A stretch of 50,338 bases of DNA from Algoriphagus locisalis (GTDB lineage: Bacteria > Bacteroidota > Bacteroidia > Cytophagales > Cyclobacteriaceae). The translations under genes were made by a program, and so were the position numbers. The notes beneath the pieces were generated by a model, which made no database searches, was not told where the DNA came from, and worked only from the letters and a program-made list of their open reading frames with translations. Shown piece after piece: positions 8,417 to 18,029 of this stretch (its first letter is position 1; each line of letters begins with the position of its first letter). The DNA is taken from assembly GCF_900116615.1 (NCBI RefSeq), contig NZ_FPBF01000013.1, positions 1 to 50,338 on the forward strand. Reading direction: 5' to 3'.

Positions 8417-8451
8417 ACCAAAAATAAAGCTTCCCATTTCTGAGAAGCTTT
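8412..8451 (-). terminator. Terminator of the HYC_CC_PP / TonB receptor / HMA cluster
   Basis: On the minus strand an AAAGCTTC/GAAGCTTT-type hairpin (8426-8433 with 8444-8451) lies just after the HMA gene stop and is followed by a T-rich tract. Confidence 0.75.
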
Positions 8452-8454
8452 TCT

Positions 8455-8814
8455 TTAATTATCTTTTTTCTTTGGATGGAAATCATCGTCGTGTGCGCCG
8501 TCCTTACAGCACTCTTCCAATTTTGCATAGGCTTTTGGGTCGCGCTTCAGAGAGTCTGCATTGTATCCGACCATGGTAATTCTCTTTCTGAGTTTGTCAG
8601 GATCGGTTTTGGAATCTAAGTAGGCAATGTTTAGCACCTTGGTTTCCAAATCTAAGTTGACAGATTTCACGCCTTTTTCGAAGGTGAGATCCTTTTCCAG
8701 TGTTTCCTTACACATCTCGCAAATTGCGGATGTCTTAATGCCGATTGTTTTTACTTGTGCTTGCGCTGCAAACGCAAAAGCCGCGATAAAGAAGGTTAAG
8801 ATTAGCTTTTTCAT
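8455..8814 (-). CDS. Secreted heavy-metal-associated (HMA) domain protein
   Basis: The 119-residue protein has a signal peptide cleaved near AAQAQ (residue 20), then a single HMA ferredoxin-like fold at 22-90 with the metal-binding motif CEMC (C32, C35). The C-terminus adds ECC and several His/Asp residues (HDDDFH) that could also bind metal. The expected place is the periplasm, binding Cu(I), Zn or a similar soft metal. It follows a TonB-dependent receptor and a cysteine-rich HYC_CC_PP protein on the same strand, 144 bases after the receptor gene, and a terminator follows immediately. Confidence 0.8.
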   Translation of the reverse strand: MKKLILTFFIAAFAFAAQAQVKTIGIKTSAICEMCKETLEKDLTFEKGVKSVNLDLETKVLNIAYLDSKTDPDKLRKRITMVGYNADSLKRDPKAYAKLEECCKDGAHDDDFHPKKKDN

Positions 8815-8958
8815 TATTTCGTTAGTTTATTTTTTATTTATGTCTTGTTTTATGTTAGCATGGAGATGAAAGCACTATCGGGGGTGTAAAACATTTACAT
8901 TTAGGCTACTTCCGTCTCCCGTCTTCGGTCTTATATATCAGAGAATAGTTTGGGTTAC

Positions 8959-11172
8959 TCAATTAATCTTATATCTGATCCCTGTGTAAATCACACGTCC
9001 AGCGATTGGCCCCCAGGTCATGGAAGCGTCGAAGTTCTGCCCAAATGGATTTTCAGGATCTATGATTGGATTTGATTGTTTAAAGTTTAATATGTTTTCT
9101 CCGCCTAGGTATATGCTTCCCCAGCGAAAACCTCGGCTCACTTGTGCATTCAGCATAAAGAAATCCGGTGACTCACTTGGCTGCTGAAATTCAACCGGAC
9201 TTTCGCTCGTATTTGGAATTCGCATAGGTCCGTTCCAGTTGAGCGTCATATCCGCTTTCCACTTATCATAATCCGTAGCATATGCTAGATTCATGAAGAA
9301 TCGGTTTCTACTGGTAAGTGGCATTTGCTGTAGTATTCCATTAGTGGTCATCAGCATCTCGTAATGCTTGTAAGCCGCCTTTGCCTCAAACCTATCCGTG
9401 ATAGGATAACTGGCTTCTATCTGAAAGCTATTCGCATAGGATCCATTATGTAGGTTGTTGATGACGAGTTGCTCAGAACTTACATCGCGGTCATAAACCA
9501 GTTGATTGATGAAGTTGGTATGAAAGTAATCAGCTACTACACTTAATGGACGTTCATCTACCGTAAAGCTACCAGCCAAACTCAGTCCGGTATTCCAAGA
9601 CTCTTCGGGTTTCAACTCCGCATTGAAAACTAACTCTCTTGATGATATCCAAACTGAGCTGTTTTCCATCAAGGCATTTGGTGTTCTATAGCCTTTTCCT
9701 ACGGAACCTCTTACGGTCCAATTTGGAATAACTTCCCATCTGGCATGAACTCTAGGTGTGAAATAGGTGCCAAAGAGATTGTGGAAATCTGTCCTTGCTC
9801 CGGCTACTAAAGTGACCCGATCGTTAGGAATGAAGTTGTACTCGAAGAAAAGCCCAGGGACTTTTTCTGTTCTGTACATGGCAGTATCAAGTCCCTTTGG
9901 AGAGTTAGAATCAAAGGTTTCTTCGAAATCATCGTAAAGAAAACTTGCTCCCGTCTTGTACTGATGAAAGCTTGAACCCAAGATGTTCTGATAAATGAAA
10001 TTTCCGTAAGCGGTTTTCTCTATGCCCTGATAAATTCTTCTTCCAGCTCCACCATTGAAATCCTGATAAGAAAGGGAGTATTGAAAACCCCAGCTTTGGG
10101 TAGGTTTATCAGGATAGATCATTCCGAGTTTACCGAAAATCTCTGCTTTTCTTGTGTCCATTTCATAGCCATACATACTGCTGGTGGCTAGATCACTATT
10201 GAAGTCAAAGCCTTTTTGGCCTCCGGCATTGTCTGACATAAAAAGATTTACTCCTATTTGTGCCATCAATCGATCTCCTTCATACTTGTATCGATTCAGG
10301 AAATTTAGTTGCCTGCTTTTCGGCAAATCCAGAAATTCATCGTCATTTCCATCTATCTCAGAACTTAGTTGGCTGGCGTGAAAGAGTACGCCTGAACTCC
10401 ATTTTTCAGAGATTGGAATCTGATGGTTTGCATTGACTTCCATTCTTCCAAAGGAATTGAGGTAGGCATTCAGGTACCATTTATCCATGGATTCTGGTTT
10501 GAATAGATCTACGTTGATCTGTCCGGTCATGGATTCGTAGCCATTAATTACTGTTCCGGCACCTTTTCCCACATCGATGGATTGAATCCAAGTGCCGGGC
10601 ACGTAGGTTAAGCCTAGTCTGGAATTTAGACCACGGATATTCGGGATTCCTTCTCTGCTGATCAATACGTAGCGACCATCCAATCCCATCATTTGGATCA
10701 TTTTGGTGCCAGTGACAGCATCTGCATAGGAGACATCTACCGAGGCATTTGTTTCAAAACTCTCCGAAAGGTTGCAGCAGGCAGCCTTTTGAAGTTCGTT
10801 TTCGGTAATTAAAATATTGAGGAAAGGCGCTTCATCCACCACAGATTCAGAACGTGCCCGTACTGTAACACCTTCCAGAGCTTCACCACTTTCCTGAAGT
10901 GTAATGAGCATTGTTTTGTCAAAAACAGGAGACAAAGTATCTGCTTCATATCCTAAATAGGAGACGACGATACGATCAGTTTTAAGTACATTTTCCAACT
11001 CGAATTGACCATCCAAGTTGGTGATAGCACCTTGATCTTTGTCAAGAACTTTGATGCTCGCCCCGACAAGAGGCTCTTTGGATGCTGATTGTACCTTGCC
11101 TATTATGCTGTATTGAGCAAAAAGAAGGGCTGGCGCAAATAGACATCCTATAAATAGAAATAATTTGTTCAT
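8959..11172 (-). CDS. TonB-dependent outer-membrane receptor with carboxypeptidase-like N-terminal domain
   Basis: The 737-residue protein has a signal peptide (cleavage after LLFAQ, residue 20), a CarboxypepD_reg-like beta-sandwich at about 22-105 (SIIGKVQSASKEPLVGASI), a plug domain at about 115-225 (IQSIDVGKGAGTVINGYESM), and a 22-strand-type barrel to the C-terminus. It lacks the SusC signature and has no SusD neighbour. Partners on both sides are metal-linked, so a metal or metallophore substrate is likely; this is inferred. The upstream HYC_CC_PP gene ends 62 bases before its start. Confidence 0.85.
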   Translation of the reverse strand: MNKLFLFIGCLFAPALLFAQYSIIGKVQSASKEPLVGASIKVLDKDQGAITNLDGQFELENVLKTDRIVVSYLGYEADTLSPVFDKTMLITLQESGEALEGVTVRARSESVVDEAPFLNILITENELQKAACCNLSESFETNASVDVSYADAVTGTKMIQMMGLDGRYVLISREGIPNIRGLNSRLGLTYVPGTWIQSIDVGKGAGTVINGYESMTGQINVDLFKPESMDKWYLNAYLNSFGRMEVNANHQIPISEKWSSGVLFHASQLSSEIDGNDDEFLDLPKSRQLNFLNRYKYEGDRLMAQIGVNLFMSDNAGGQKGFDFNSDLATSSMYGYEMDTRKAEIFGKLGMIYPDKPTQSWGFQYSLSYQDFNGGAGRRIYQGIEKTAYGNFIYQNILGSSFHQYKTGASFLYDDFEETFDSNSPKGLDTAMYRTEKVPGLFFEYNFIPNDRVTLVAGARTDFHNLFGTYFTPRVHARWEVIPNWTVRGSVGKGYRTPNALMENSSVWISSRELVFNAELKPEESWNTGLSLAGSFTVDERPLSVVADYFHTNFINQLVYDRDVSSEQLVINNLHNGSYANSFQIEASYPITDRFEAKAAYKHYEMLMTTNGILQQMPLTSRNRFFMNLAYATDYDKWKADMTLNWNGPMRIPNTSESPVEFQQPSESPDFFMLNAQVSRGFRWGSIYLGGENILNFKQSNPIIDPENPFGQNFDASMTWGPIAGRVIYTGIRYKIN

Positions 11173-11234
11173 AAAGATTGCTTGTGTGTAAAGAGATTAC
11201 AGTTCGCCAAAGGCGAATAAAAATCAAGCAGTTC

Positions 11235-11612
11235 TTATATAAGGAAGGATTGATGGAGTATGTTTAGATCTGGAATAGGTAGATCCGGATAGAGGAATTC
11301 TGGGTTAGAATCCTCAGTATCTTCGATTGAAAGGCCAGGTATGGTTAATACATAAGCTAAAACAAATTCTGGAGAAATCTGAACTTGGGAATGTGCTTTT
11401 CCGAAATAATCATCCGAATCTGATGATGCGTATTCATCTGAGCAGCAATCAGGATCTTGGTTCATATTTTCGCCACAGCAATCGGTCTTTTCAGGTGCGA
11501 TAGAAACCTCTGTACTTTTTAGCTCATCGCCACAGTAATGCGCCGCCAAGGTCAGATTGATCTGACCGGTCAGGAAAAACAGGAGCATTAATGATGAGAT
11601 GATTGTTTTCAT
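11235..11612 (-). CDS. HYC_CC_PP family cysteine-rich secreted protein
   Basis: The 125-residue protein has a signal peptide (cleaved near LTLAA), then HYCGDEL, DCCGE, DCCSDE and a C-terminal segment rich in proline, PDLPIPDLNILHQSF. This HYC...CC...PP pattern matches the Bacteroidota HYC_CC_PP family, which is regularly found beside TonB receptors and HMA proteins. Function is unknown; metal binding by the Cys/His motifs is a reasonable inference. It is the first gene of the three-gene cluster. Confidence 0.8.
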   Translation of the reverse strand: MKTIISSLMLLFFLTGQINLTLAAHYCGDELKSTEVSIAPEKTDCCGENMNQDPDCCSDEYASSDSDDYFGKAHSQVQISPEFVLAYVLTIPGLSIEDTEDSNPEFLYPDLPIPDLNILHQSFLI

Positions 11613-11639
11613 GCTTTGGCAAAGGTCGGCAATTCATTC

Positions 11640-11686
11640 TAAAAAGAAAAACCTACCTCCTTTACGATATGTAAGGAGGTAGGTTT
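11640..11686 (-). terminator. Terminator of the cytochrome c gene
   Basis: A 14-bp perfect stem (AAACCTACCTCCTT at 11649-11662 with its complement at 11673-11686) is followed on the minus strand by a T-rich run. It separates the cytochrome gene from the metal-handling cluster downstream. Confidence 0.9.
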
Positions 11687-11707
11687 CAGTAATTTTGAAA
11701 CAAGTTA

Positions 11708-12703
11708 TTATTCTGAAGAAGCTTCAGGAGGCGAAAACTTCACCACTTGATTAGGAATCGGTTCAACAGTTTTCAGATATGCGTAGATCGCTTTTAGGTC
11801 ATCTTCTTCCATTCCAGCGTACATCGTCCAAGGCATTATTGTATTGAATTCTCCCGGCTGCACCTTAGGTAGCTGATATCCTGAATCCAAATACTGCTTG
11901 AATCTTTCCACAAACATACCTTCAGACCAGCTTCCCAATCCGGTATTCTCATCGTTGGTTAGATTGGCTGATCTAACTACCGAACCATCGGGAAAGGCAA
12001 ATTCTCTTCCACCAGAGTATTCTTTCCCTGCCAGAATAGTACCCTGAGCATCCACAGGACTATGACAATCCATGCAAGCAGCAGCGTTCATTAGGTATTT
12101 CCCATAGGCGACTTGGTCAGTCTTAGCTGGCTTAGGTTGAGGTGAAGCGTCTTTTGGAATTGTTTTTAGAATAATGCTTACGGGGAAATCAGCTTTTGAA
12201 TCCGGGATTTCATTTTCTATAGGTTCCAATGTCCGTATGTAGGCGATGATGTCATAAATATCTTCGGGATCCATTTTGCCATAGTACCCATAGGGCATCA
12301 AAGGAAACATAGCCCTACCCTCATTGGTAACTCCTGTGGTAATCAGGCGGTATAACTCTCCATCCGTATAATCCGAAATCCCGAAGGGTGTAATGTTTCT
12401 TGCATAGAAAACTCCCGGAAATCCCATGCTTTGATCAAATCTGTCCCCTCCAGAACCAAATGTACCCGGTGCTATAGGGCCTGAAAGCTGAGAAAAATCC
12501 CGTGCGGAATGACAGTCTATGCAGACTGTGACATGATTGGCGAGGTAAGTTCCTCTAGCTACTCGGTCGGGACTGTGGCTAATGGTTAGATCTTGGGCAG
12601 GACTGACCTTTGGAAAGGTGAAATTCACAAATGCTACTCCACAAACAATCAGAATAACAAAGGCGCCAAGTAAGTAACCAAGTACTTTAAAAATCTTTTT
12701 CAT
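11708..12703 (-). CDS. Membrane-anchored diheme c-type cytochrome
   Basis: The 331-residue protein has an N-terminal membrane anchor (about 5-28) and two class I cytochrome c domains, each with a CxxCH heme site: CIDCH at 61-65 and CMDCH at 210-214. Candidate distal methionines are in MFPLMPYGYYGKM (132-144) and in IMPWTMYAGM near the C-terminus. The arrangement resembles the cytochrome subunits of periplasmic dehydrogenases that pass electrons to a terminal oxidase, but no dehydrogenase or oxidase gene is adjacent. A terminator follows, so it is transcribed alone here. Confidence 0.85.
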   Translation of the reverse strand: MKKIFKVLGYLLGAFVILIVCGVAFVNFTFPKVSPAQDLTISHSPDRVARGTYLANHVTVCIDCHSARDFSQLSGPIAPGTFGSGGDRFDQSMGFPGVFYARNITPFGISDYTDGELYRLITTGVTNEGRAMFPLMPYGYYGKMDPEDIYDIIAYIRTLEPIENEIPDSKADFPVSIILKTIPKDASPQPKPAKTDQVAYGKYLMNAAACMDCHSPVDAQGTILAGKEYSGGREFAFPDGSVVRSANLTNDENTGLGSWSEGMFVERFKQYLDSGYQLPKVQPGEFNTIMPWTMYAGMEEDDLKAIYAYLKTVEPIPNQVVKFSPPEASSE

Positions 12704-13034
12704 AATAAAAATGGATTTGGTATATGAAAATTTACTGTTTAATCTAATTGCTTGATTATAAATCCCTTAAAAAATTTTTTAAAAAAGAGGAATCGTTCTA
12801 AAAAATCTTGGTATGTTTTTAAATTCCATGGATTAAATCCTTTGGTTTGTATAGTAGAAGAGTTTTTCTTTAAACTTCGTCAAGTATAAACCTCTGAAGG
12901 TGTTATTCAATTCTTATGAAAAAGAAAAGGGTTGTTGTCAATCTAAATTTCCTGACTTTCCGTTCTTGATATTTGTTACATGAGATCTTTAGGTGAACAT
13001 TTTCACAATTATACAAAGCCATCTTTTTCCTTCA
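12704..13034. other. Divergent promoter region between cytochrome c and patatin genes
   Basis: The 331 bases are A/T-rich with no supported gene. Both neighbours are transcribed outward, so their promoters should lie here. I see no unambiguous Bacteroidota promoter or operator. Confidence 0.5.
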
Positions 13035-15383
13035 ATGCGTAGAAAATCGACACTACTAACTCTTGTTTTCTTTTTTTTGGTTTTTCAGCATGTCTTTTCC
13101 CAAGCTATTCAGCCGTCAGCTCAAGAAACGGGAAAGGCCAAAATCGGTCTGGTGCTTTCAGGTGGGGGAGCTAAAGGGATCGCCCATGTCGGGATTCTGA
13201 AGGCCTTGGAAAAGGCAGGTATCCGTCCGGATTATATAGTTGGAACCAGTATGGGAGCTGTAGTAGGTGGACTTTATTCCCTGGGATATAGTGCAGATGA
13301 GCTTGAGGAAATCATCCAAAATATCGACTGGGGCTTGGTAATCAGCAACCGGGTTAGTTTCAAAGACATTGCATTTGAGGAAAAGGAATACTATAACCGC
13401 TACTTACTCGAATTTCCTGTGGTCAATGGAAAGGTTGCTTTTCCATCCGGTCTCATAGAGGGACAAGTGCTTTCTGATGTGTTGCATTATTACACCTGGC
13501 CATCTAACAGTTATGAAAGTTTTGATGATTTTCCTATTCCTTTCCGATGTGTGGCGACTGACATACGTACCGGAAAGGCACTAGTGTTTGAAAATGGGTA
13601 TTTGCAAGATGCGATCCGTGCTTCCATTGCGATTCCTACAGCTTTTACGGCTTTTGAACTAGATAGCACCTCTGTGGTAGATGGAGGTGTGGTAAATAAT
13701 TTCCCGGTGGATATAGCCAGGGAAATGGGAGCGGATATTGTGATCGGGGTGAATGTAAGTTTTGAAGATTTTCAGGAAATAGATGAACTGGGAGGCTTTG
13801 GAGGAATACTTATGCAGATAGCCATGGCTCCGTCTCTGAGCGTCACCCAGTCGCATATCGATGCGACAGACATTTACATCAAACCGGATTTAAAAGAGTT
13901 TTCTACTGGAAGTTTTAGTTCGTACCGGGAAATATTGGAGCGGGGTATGGAAACAGGAGAGGAATTCTATCCACAATTTCAGCAGTTGGCGGATAGTCTA
14001 GGTAGAAATGATTTGGTGGAGGGCCTGAAAGACATCGAAGATTCAGTACAAATTGGAGAGGTCAATATCATAGGGAATAATCTTTTTTCCAAAGACCTGA
14101 TCAGATCAAAACTCAACGTAAAAGAAGGAGATCAGGTGAGTAGAGAGGATTTGGAGTCAGGGGTTCGAAGGATTTTCGGGATGAATGGATTTTATAAGGT
14201 GGACTATACGCTTGAAAAAGGTGAAGAAGCTAATTTCAATATGAAAATCCGCATCAAAGAAAAGCCAAGTACACTGCTGAGTACGTCGATTCACTATGAC
14301 AACCAGTTCTCCGCTGGTGTGCTGCTGAACCTCACCGCAAGGGATGTATTGGGGCATAATTCCCGAACAGTAGTGCTTGCCGACGTCTCTGAAAATCCAA
14401 AGTTGAGGCTGGACTATTACAAATACACTGGAATAAACAAGAAGTTTGCCTTCAATCTAAGGGTAAATTATCTCCGGCAGCAACTGCCGATCTATGAAAA
14501 CGGGGAGGAGCAGCAAGTGGAAATAGGACGGAATACCCGTATAGAAGCCCAGATGATTTCTACCTCTTCGTTGAAACAAGCATTGTATGTGGGTGGTGTG
14601 ATGGATCTTTACAGATCAAAGTATAAGTTTTCTATAGCCAGTATTGACGATCTGAAAAATGCCTATCAGAATTATTTCGGTGGGAGAGTGAAGTATTACC
14701 GCAACTCCCAAAATGATAGGAATTACCCCACCAAAGGTGCGGAGAGTCTGCTTCAGGCTACCCTACATTTCAAAGATTGGTTAGGTATAAATCTCCGTCC
14801 AGGAGTGGACTCACTGCTGCTTGATACAGATTCGGGGCCAGTAATGGTGTCAAATAGGTTTTTAGATAATCTGTTGGATGATATCACCCCAAATCCCTAC
14901 CTGACCATACTTGGGAGATATACCAAGTTTTTCCCGTTGGGTATAAAATGGCAATTTGTACCGGAAATAGCTGGAGCATTTGTCATTTCCGACGAGGGGG
15001 AGGAGAAGCTTTTCAGCCAAAATTTTGTCGGGGGATATCAGAACATTCAGTTTACTGATACTAGATTTTGGGGCTTAAATTATGCAGAAGTCCAGACCAG
15101 TAATTTCCTCAAAATAGGAGCCGATTTTCAGTTCATTCCCTTCAATAAAATTTATTTGAGAGCTGGCGCAAATGTGTTGGGATTCAGTGAGCATTTGCCG
15201 CTGGATGATCCAGAGTTTTTGAGCGCGATAATGCAGGAAGGCCATTATTTTGGCTACGGAGCAGATATTTCCTATCAGTCAATTCTGGGTCCTATCAGTG
15301 CAGGAATCAGTTCGAATTCCAACGATTCAAAGCTTAGAGCTTACTTCTCTTTGGGCTTTAGCTTTAATTATTCTGATCGATAA
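13035..15383 (+). CDS. Patatin-like phospholipase fused to POTRA and BamA-type beta-barrel
   Basis: Using the ATG at 13035, the protein is 782 residues and begins with a clean signal peptide (MRRKSTLLTLVFFFLVF, cleaved near FSQA). An in-frame GTG at 12993 would add 14 residues before it and is less likely. The patatin domain (about 35-300) has the oxyanion motif GGGAKG at 43-48, the nucleophile GTSMG with S72 and the catalytic DGG with D216. A single POTRA domain follows (about 337-410, VQIGEVNIIGNNLFSKDLI), then an outer-membrane 16-strand-type barrel ending FSLGFSFNYSDR. This is the type Vd (PlpD-like) layout, where the barrel moves or anchors the lipase at the surface. Confidence 0.88.
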   Translation: MRRKSTLLTLVFFFLVFQHVFSQAIQPSAQETGKAKIGLVLSGGGAKGIAHVGILKALEKAGIRPDYIVGTSMGAVVGGLYSLGYSADELEEIIQNIDWGLVISNRVSFKDIAFEEKEYYNRYLLEFPVVNGKVAFPSGLIEGQVLSDVLHYYTWPSNSYESFDDFPIPFRCVATDIRTGKALVFENGYLQDAIRASIAIPTAFTAFELDSTSVVDGGVVNNFPVDIAREMGADIVIGVNVSFEDFQEIDELGGFGGILMQIAMAPSLSVTQSHIDATDIYIKPDLKEFSTGSFSSYREILERGMETGEEFYPQFQQLADSLGRNDLVEGLKDIEDSVQIGEVNIIGNNLFSKDLIRSKLNVKEGDQVSREDLESGVRRIFGMNGFYKVDYTLEKGEEANFNMKIRIKEKPSTLLSTSIHYDNQFSAGVLLNLTARDVLGHNSRTVVLADVSENPKLRLDYYKYTGINKKFAFNLRVNYLRQQLPIYENGEEQQVEIGRNTRIEAQMISTSSLKQALYVGGVMDLYRSKYKFSIASIDDLKNAYQNYFGGRVKYYRNSQNDRNYPTKGAESLLQATLHFKDWLGINLRPGVDSLLLDTDSGPVMVSNRFLDNLLDDITPNPYLTILGRYTKFFPLGIKWQFVPEIAGAFVISDEGEEKLFSQNFVGGYQNIQFTDTRFWGLNYAEVQTSNFLKIGADFQFIPFNKIYLRAGANVLGFSEHLPLDDPEFLSAIMQEGHYFGYGADISYQSILGPISAGISSNSNDSKLRAYFSLGFSFNYSDR

Positions 15384-15425
15384 AGTAGGCTTAGGATAGC
15401 ACTGAGAAGCTTACTTTCTCAAAAT

Positions 15426-15464
15426 AAAAGTCATTGCCTCTCAAGAGAAAGGCAATGACTTTTT
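15426..15464. terminator. Bidirectional terminator between convergent genes
   Basis: AAAAGTCATTGCCT-type arms pair around CTCAAGAGAA, with A-runs on the left and T-runs on the right, so it can serve both the patatin gene (plus) and the metalloprotease gene (minus). Confidence 0.85.
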
Positions 15465-15467
15465 AGA

Positions 15468-17915
15468 TTATTTTTCTTCAAGCAGAGATTCCACAAGTGC
15501 ATCAATATCACGCAGGTGATTTTGAACTATCCCAGCACTGTATCTAGCGCTTGCAGCTCTAGCAGAAGTTTGGATTGTTTTTAATTCTGCACGAACAGCA
15601 GCACTCACATCTGAACGACTTCTCTCATCTTGAGTCATTAAAGCAGCGAGACGCTCCACATGGGCTCTTTGAAGATTTCTACGGAAAGCATCAATATCCT
15701 TCGAACCAGAAAGCTCTGACCAGATTCCTTTTCTCAAATCAGATAACATCTGAGTCATAGAATAAGCAGACGAGCCATTCAAAGCCTCATTTTCTATCAT
15801 ACGCTCCAATCTGTCCATTCTCAAAACACTGCTTAGTAATCTTGATTGCATACTTCCGATTGCTGAGATGGCACCACTAGGCTCAACGTTGTTCAATATT
15901 TCTGATTGAAGTAGCCAATCAGGCGTAGTGAATACATTTTCATTCATAAACTTCATTGCATTCACCTGCTCAGCTTTGGCAGTTGGTGTGTAGGTAACTC
16001 CTGGTTGATCTGTAGTTTTTAATTGCTCATATACACCACCAATGTTGGTTACCACATGATTGGCATATCGACTCCAAACGCCGAGTAATTCTCCATACAA
16101 TTCTTCCAAATCACCATATCCTTCGCCATCAGTAGCAGTCCATTCTGCAAGATTTTCTGCGACAATTTTCAAGTTTGCCAAACCATAGGTACTTGCTTTT
16201 ATAGCGTCATCTCCCACTGATTCAGTTTGAGAACTTGGGTCATAAGAATTACCCCCACTGAAAAGATACTTAGGGTCGCCTGCCTTTTCTCTAATCCAGC
16301 TGTTCAACGTAGGTTTTTCAGCCTCTGGAGAATTTGCATTTGGGATATATCGGTAGCCCCAGTTTATTGCATAGTTGTCATATGGCCCGAGCATTCTTAC
16401 CCAGCGCACACCTTCGTCACCAGGCTGAGCTACATAGTTATATCTGGTATAGTCCATGATAGTCGTTGCCAATCCCCATTTCTGGGTGAAGGTAGCCGAA
16501 CGCAAAGAATCAGTTGGGTAAGCATAGGATGCTTTCATGTTATGTGGCAATCCCAGCGCGTGGCCTATCTCATGAGAAATAACTCTTCTCATCATTTCAC
16601 CGATTTCTTCTTCTGGGGTATCTAAGGTTCTGGCAGATGGATTTGCAGCGCCAGTTTCTAACATGTAGCGGTTTCTATAAGAACGCAAGTGATTGTGATA
16701 CCAAACGATATCACTTTCTATGATTTCACCGGAACGGGGATCAGAAACGCTTGGACCCATGGCATTTCGGGTTGTGGTAGCAACATAGCGAACGGTGGAA
16801 TATCTGGCATCTTCAGCACTCCAATCAGGATCTTCCTCAGCGGTGGGAGCATCCTTTGCTATAATCGCGTTTTTATAACCTGCAGCCTCGAAAGCTACTT
16901 GCCAATCTTCAATTCCTTGTCGGAAATATTTTCTCCACTTCGCTGGCGTTGCCGGATCAAGATAATAGACAATTGGCTTTACTGGTTCCACCAACTCACC
17001 CCTGGCATAAGCTTCAGGGTCTTTTGGCTCCAGTCTCCATCTTCTGATGTAGGTCTTCTGATCTGATTTCAGTGCCTCAGAGCCGTAGTCAATCTGTCGT
17101 ACAGTAAACCAGCCTACTCGTGGGTCATGCAATCTTGGCTGCATGGGTTTCTCAGGAAGCAAGTACATAGACTGGCTCATTTCCATAGATATCGTGCCAG
17201 ATCTAGAATTTGATGGAGGCGAAGTGGCATTGTAAGTCATATCATGTCTTACCTCAATGTTCTCCGGATAGCTGGCCATTCTTGTGATAAAACTTCGGTC
17301 TTTATCCAGATTTCTAACCTGATAATCTCTTCTCATAGAAGCAGATAGTCCACTTAATGCAGGGATATCCGAAAGAAACAGATCATTTACCTCAATCAAA
17401 GCAGCTGTGGAATCCGAGTTGAAACCTTCTATTTTGAATGAAGCTAATATTGGGTTGTAGTTGTTAGCATCCACCGAAAGTCTAATCGGCAAAGAATCCG
17501 CGGCAACATTGTCAAAAGAAATGGAGCGAAGTAGAATGCTATTCTGCATTCTAGACCAGTGGATCACTTGTTCATTTGACTTAGAACCAGCAGTGGTGTA
17601 TCCACCACCTAGCCCATCGGCGATTTTAGAAATCCGGCTTACCAAAAGCATGTCTTTCTCCAAAAGATCAAAAGGGACTTCGTAGTAGCTTTTATCTCCA
17701 ACTTTATGAACTGTAAATAGTCCTTCATCGGAAACTGCCTCATCGGTTACGATTTCACTATATTTTTTGAAAGGACTTTTTTTAGCCGGTTTGGCTGCTT
17801 CGCTTTGAGCTGCTGGCTCATCTTTGGCATTTTTCTTATTCTTTTTCTGCGCAAAACTTGCCACACTAAGTGTCAAAAGAAATGCGGTTAAAAGTGTAGT
17901 GGTTTTTCTCATCAA
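15468..17915 (-). CDS. Large secreted zinc metalloprotease (DUF5117/DUF4953 type)
   Basis: The 815-residue protein has a signal peptide (cleaved near SVASFAQ), a lysine/alanine-rich linker and then the layout of the Bacteroidota zinc-dependent metalloproteases with DUF5117 and DUF4953 domains. The extended metzincin-like zinc site HEIGHALGLPH has H448, E449, H452 and H458, with the Met-turn candidate TIMDY downstream. The N-terminal third (about 80-260) is the DUF5117 beta-rich region; the last 200 residues are helical. It probably acts in the periplasm or outside. It is transcribed alone. M2 is an equally good start. Confidence 0.85.
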   Translation of the reverse strand: MMRKTTTLLTAFLLTLSVASFAQKKNKKNAKDEPAAQSEAAKPAKKSPFKKYSEIVTDEAVSDEGLFTVHKVGDKSYYEVPFDLLEKDMLLVSRISKIADGLGGGYTTAGSKSNEQVIHWSRMQNSILLRSISFDNVAADSLPIRLSVDANNYNPILASFKIEGFNSDSTAALIEVNDLFLSDIPALSGLSASMRRDYQVRNLDKDRSFITRMASYPENIEVRHDMTYNATSPPSNSRSGTISMEMSQSMYLLPEKPMQPRLHDPRVGWFTVRQIDYGSEALKSDQKTYIRRWRLEPKDPEAYARGELVEPVKPIVYYLDPATPAKWRKYFRQGIEDWQVAFEAAGYKNAIIAKDAPTAEEDPDWSAEDARYSTVRYVATTTRNAMGPSVSDPRSGEIIESDIVWYHNHLRSYRNRYMLETGAANPSARTLDTPEEEIGEMMRRVISHEIGHALGLPHNMKASYAYPTDSLRSATFTQKWGLATTIMDYTRYNYVAQPGDEGVRWVRMLGPYDNYAINWGYRYIPNANSPEAEKPTLNSWIREKAGDPKYLFSGGNSYDPSSQTESVGDDAIKASTYGLANLKIVAENLAEWTATDGEGYGDLEELYGELLGVWSRYANHVVTNIGGVYEQLKTTDQPGVTYTPTAKAEQVNAMKFMNENVFTTPDWLLQSEILNNVEPSGAISAIGSMQSRLLSSVLRMDRLERMIENEALNGSSAYSMTQMLSDLRKGIWSELSGSKDIDAFRRNLQRAHVERLAALMTQDERSRSDVSAAVRAELKTIQTSARAASARYSAGIVQNHLRDIDALVESLLEEK

Positions 17916-17963
17916 TGTTGCGATTGGTTTGTGAGAACAAAATAGCTGGAGAGCTCACAAAAT

Positions 17964-17994
17964 AAAAGGAGTCATTTTTGGTGACTCCTTTTTT
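17964..17994 (-). terminator. Terminator of the GH43 gene
   Basis: AAAAGGAGTCA and TGACTCCTTTT form the stem around TTTTTGG; on the minus strand a T-rich tract follows. It lies 36 bases after the GH43 stop codon. Confidence 0.85.
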
Positions 17995-18029
17995 ATAGGA
18001 TGAAGGGTTTGTTCTTTGTTTTACAAGCT

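Larger units (their letters stand above)
7998..8454. other. 457-base gene-free region built of intergenic repeats
   Basis: No convincing reading frame is seen. The region holds two copies of a 66-bp palindromic element, one copy of a second repeat family, and the terminator of the metal-handling cluster at its right edge. Confidence 0.75.

Noticed and set aside
12993..13034. GTG start for the patatin fusion protein
   Set aside because: It would put 14 residues before a well-formed signal peptide; the ATG at 13035 is better.
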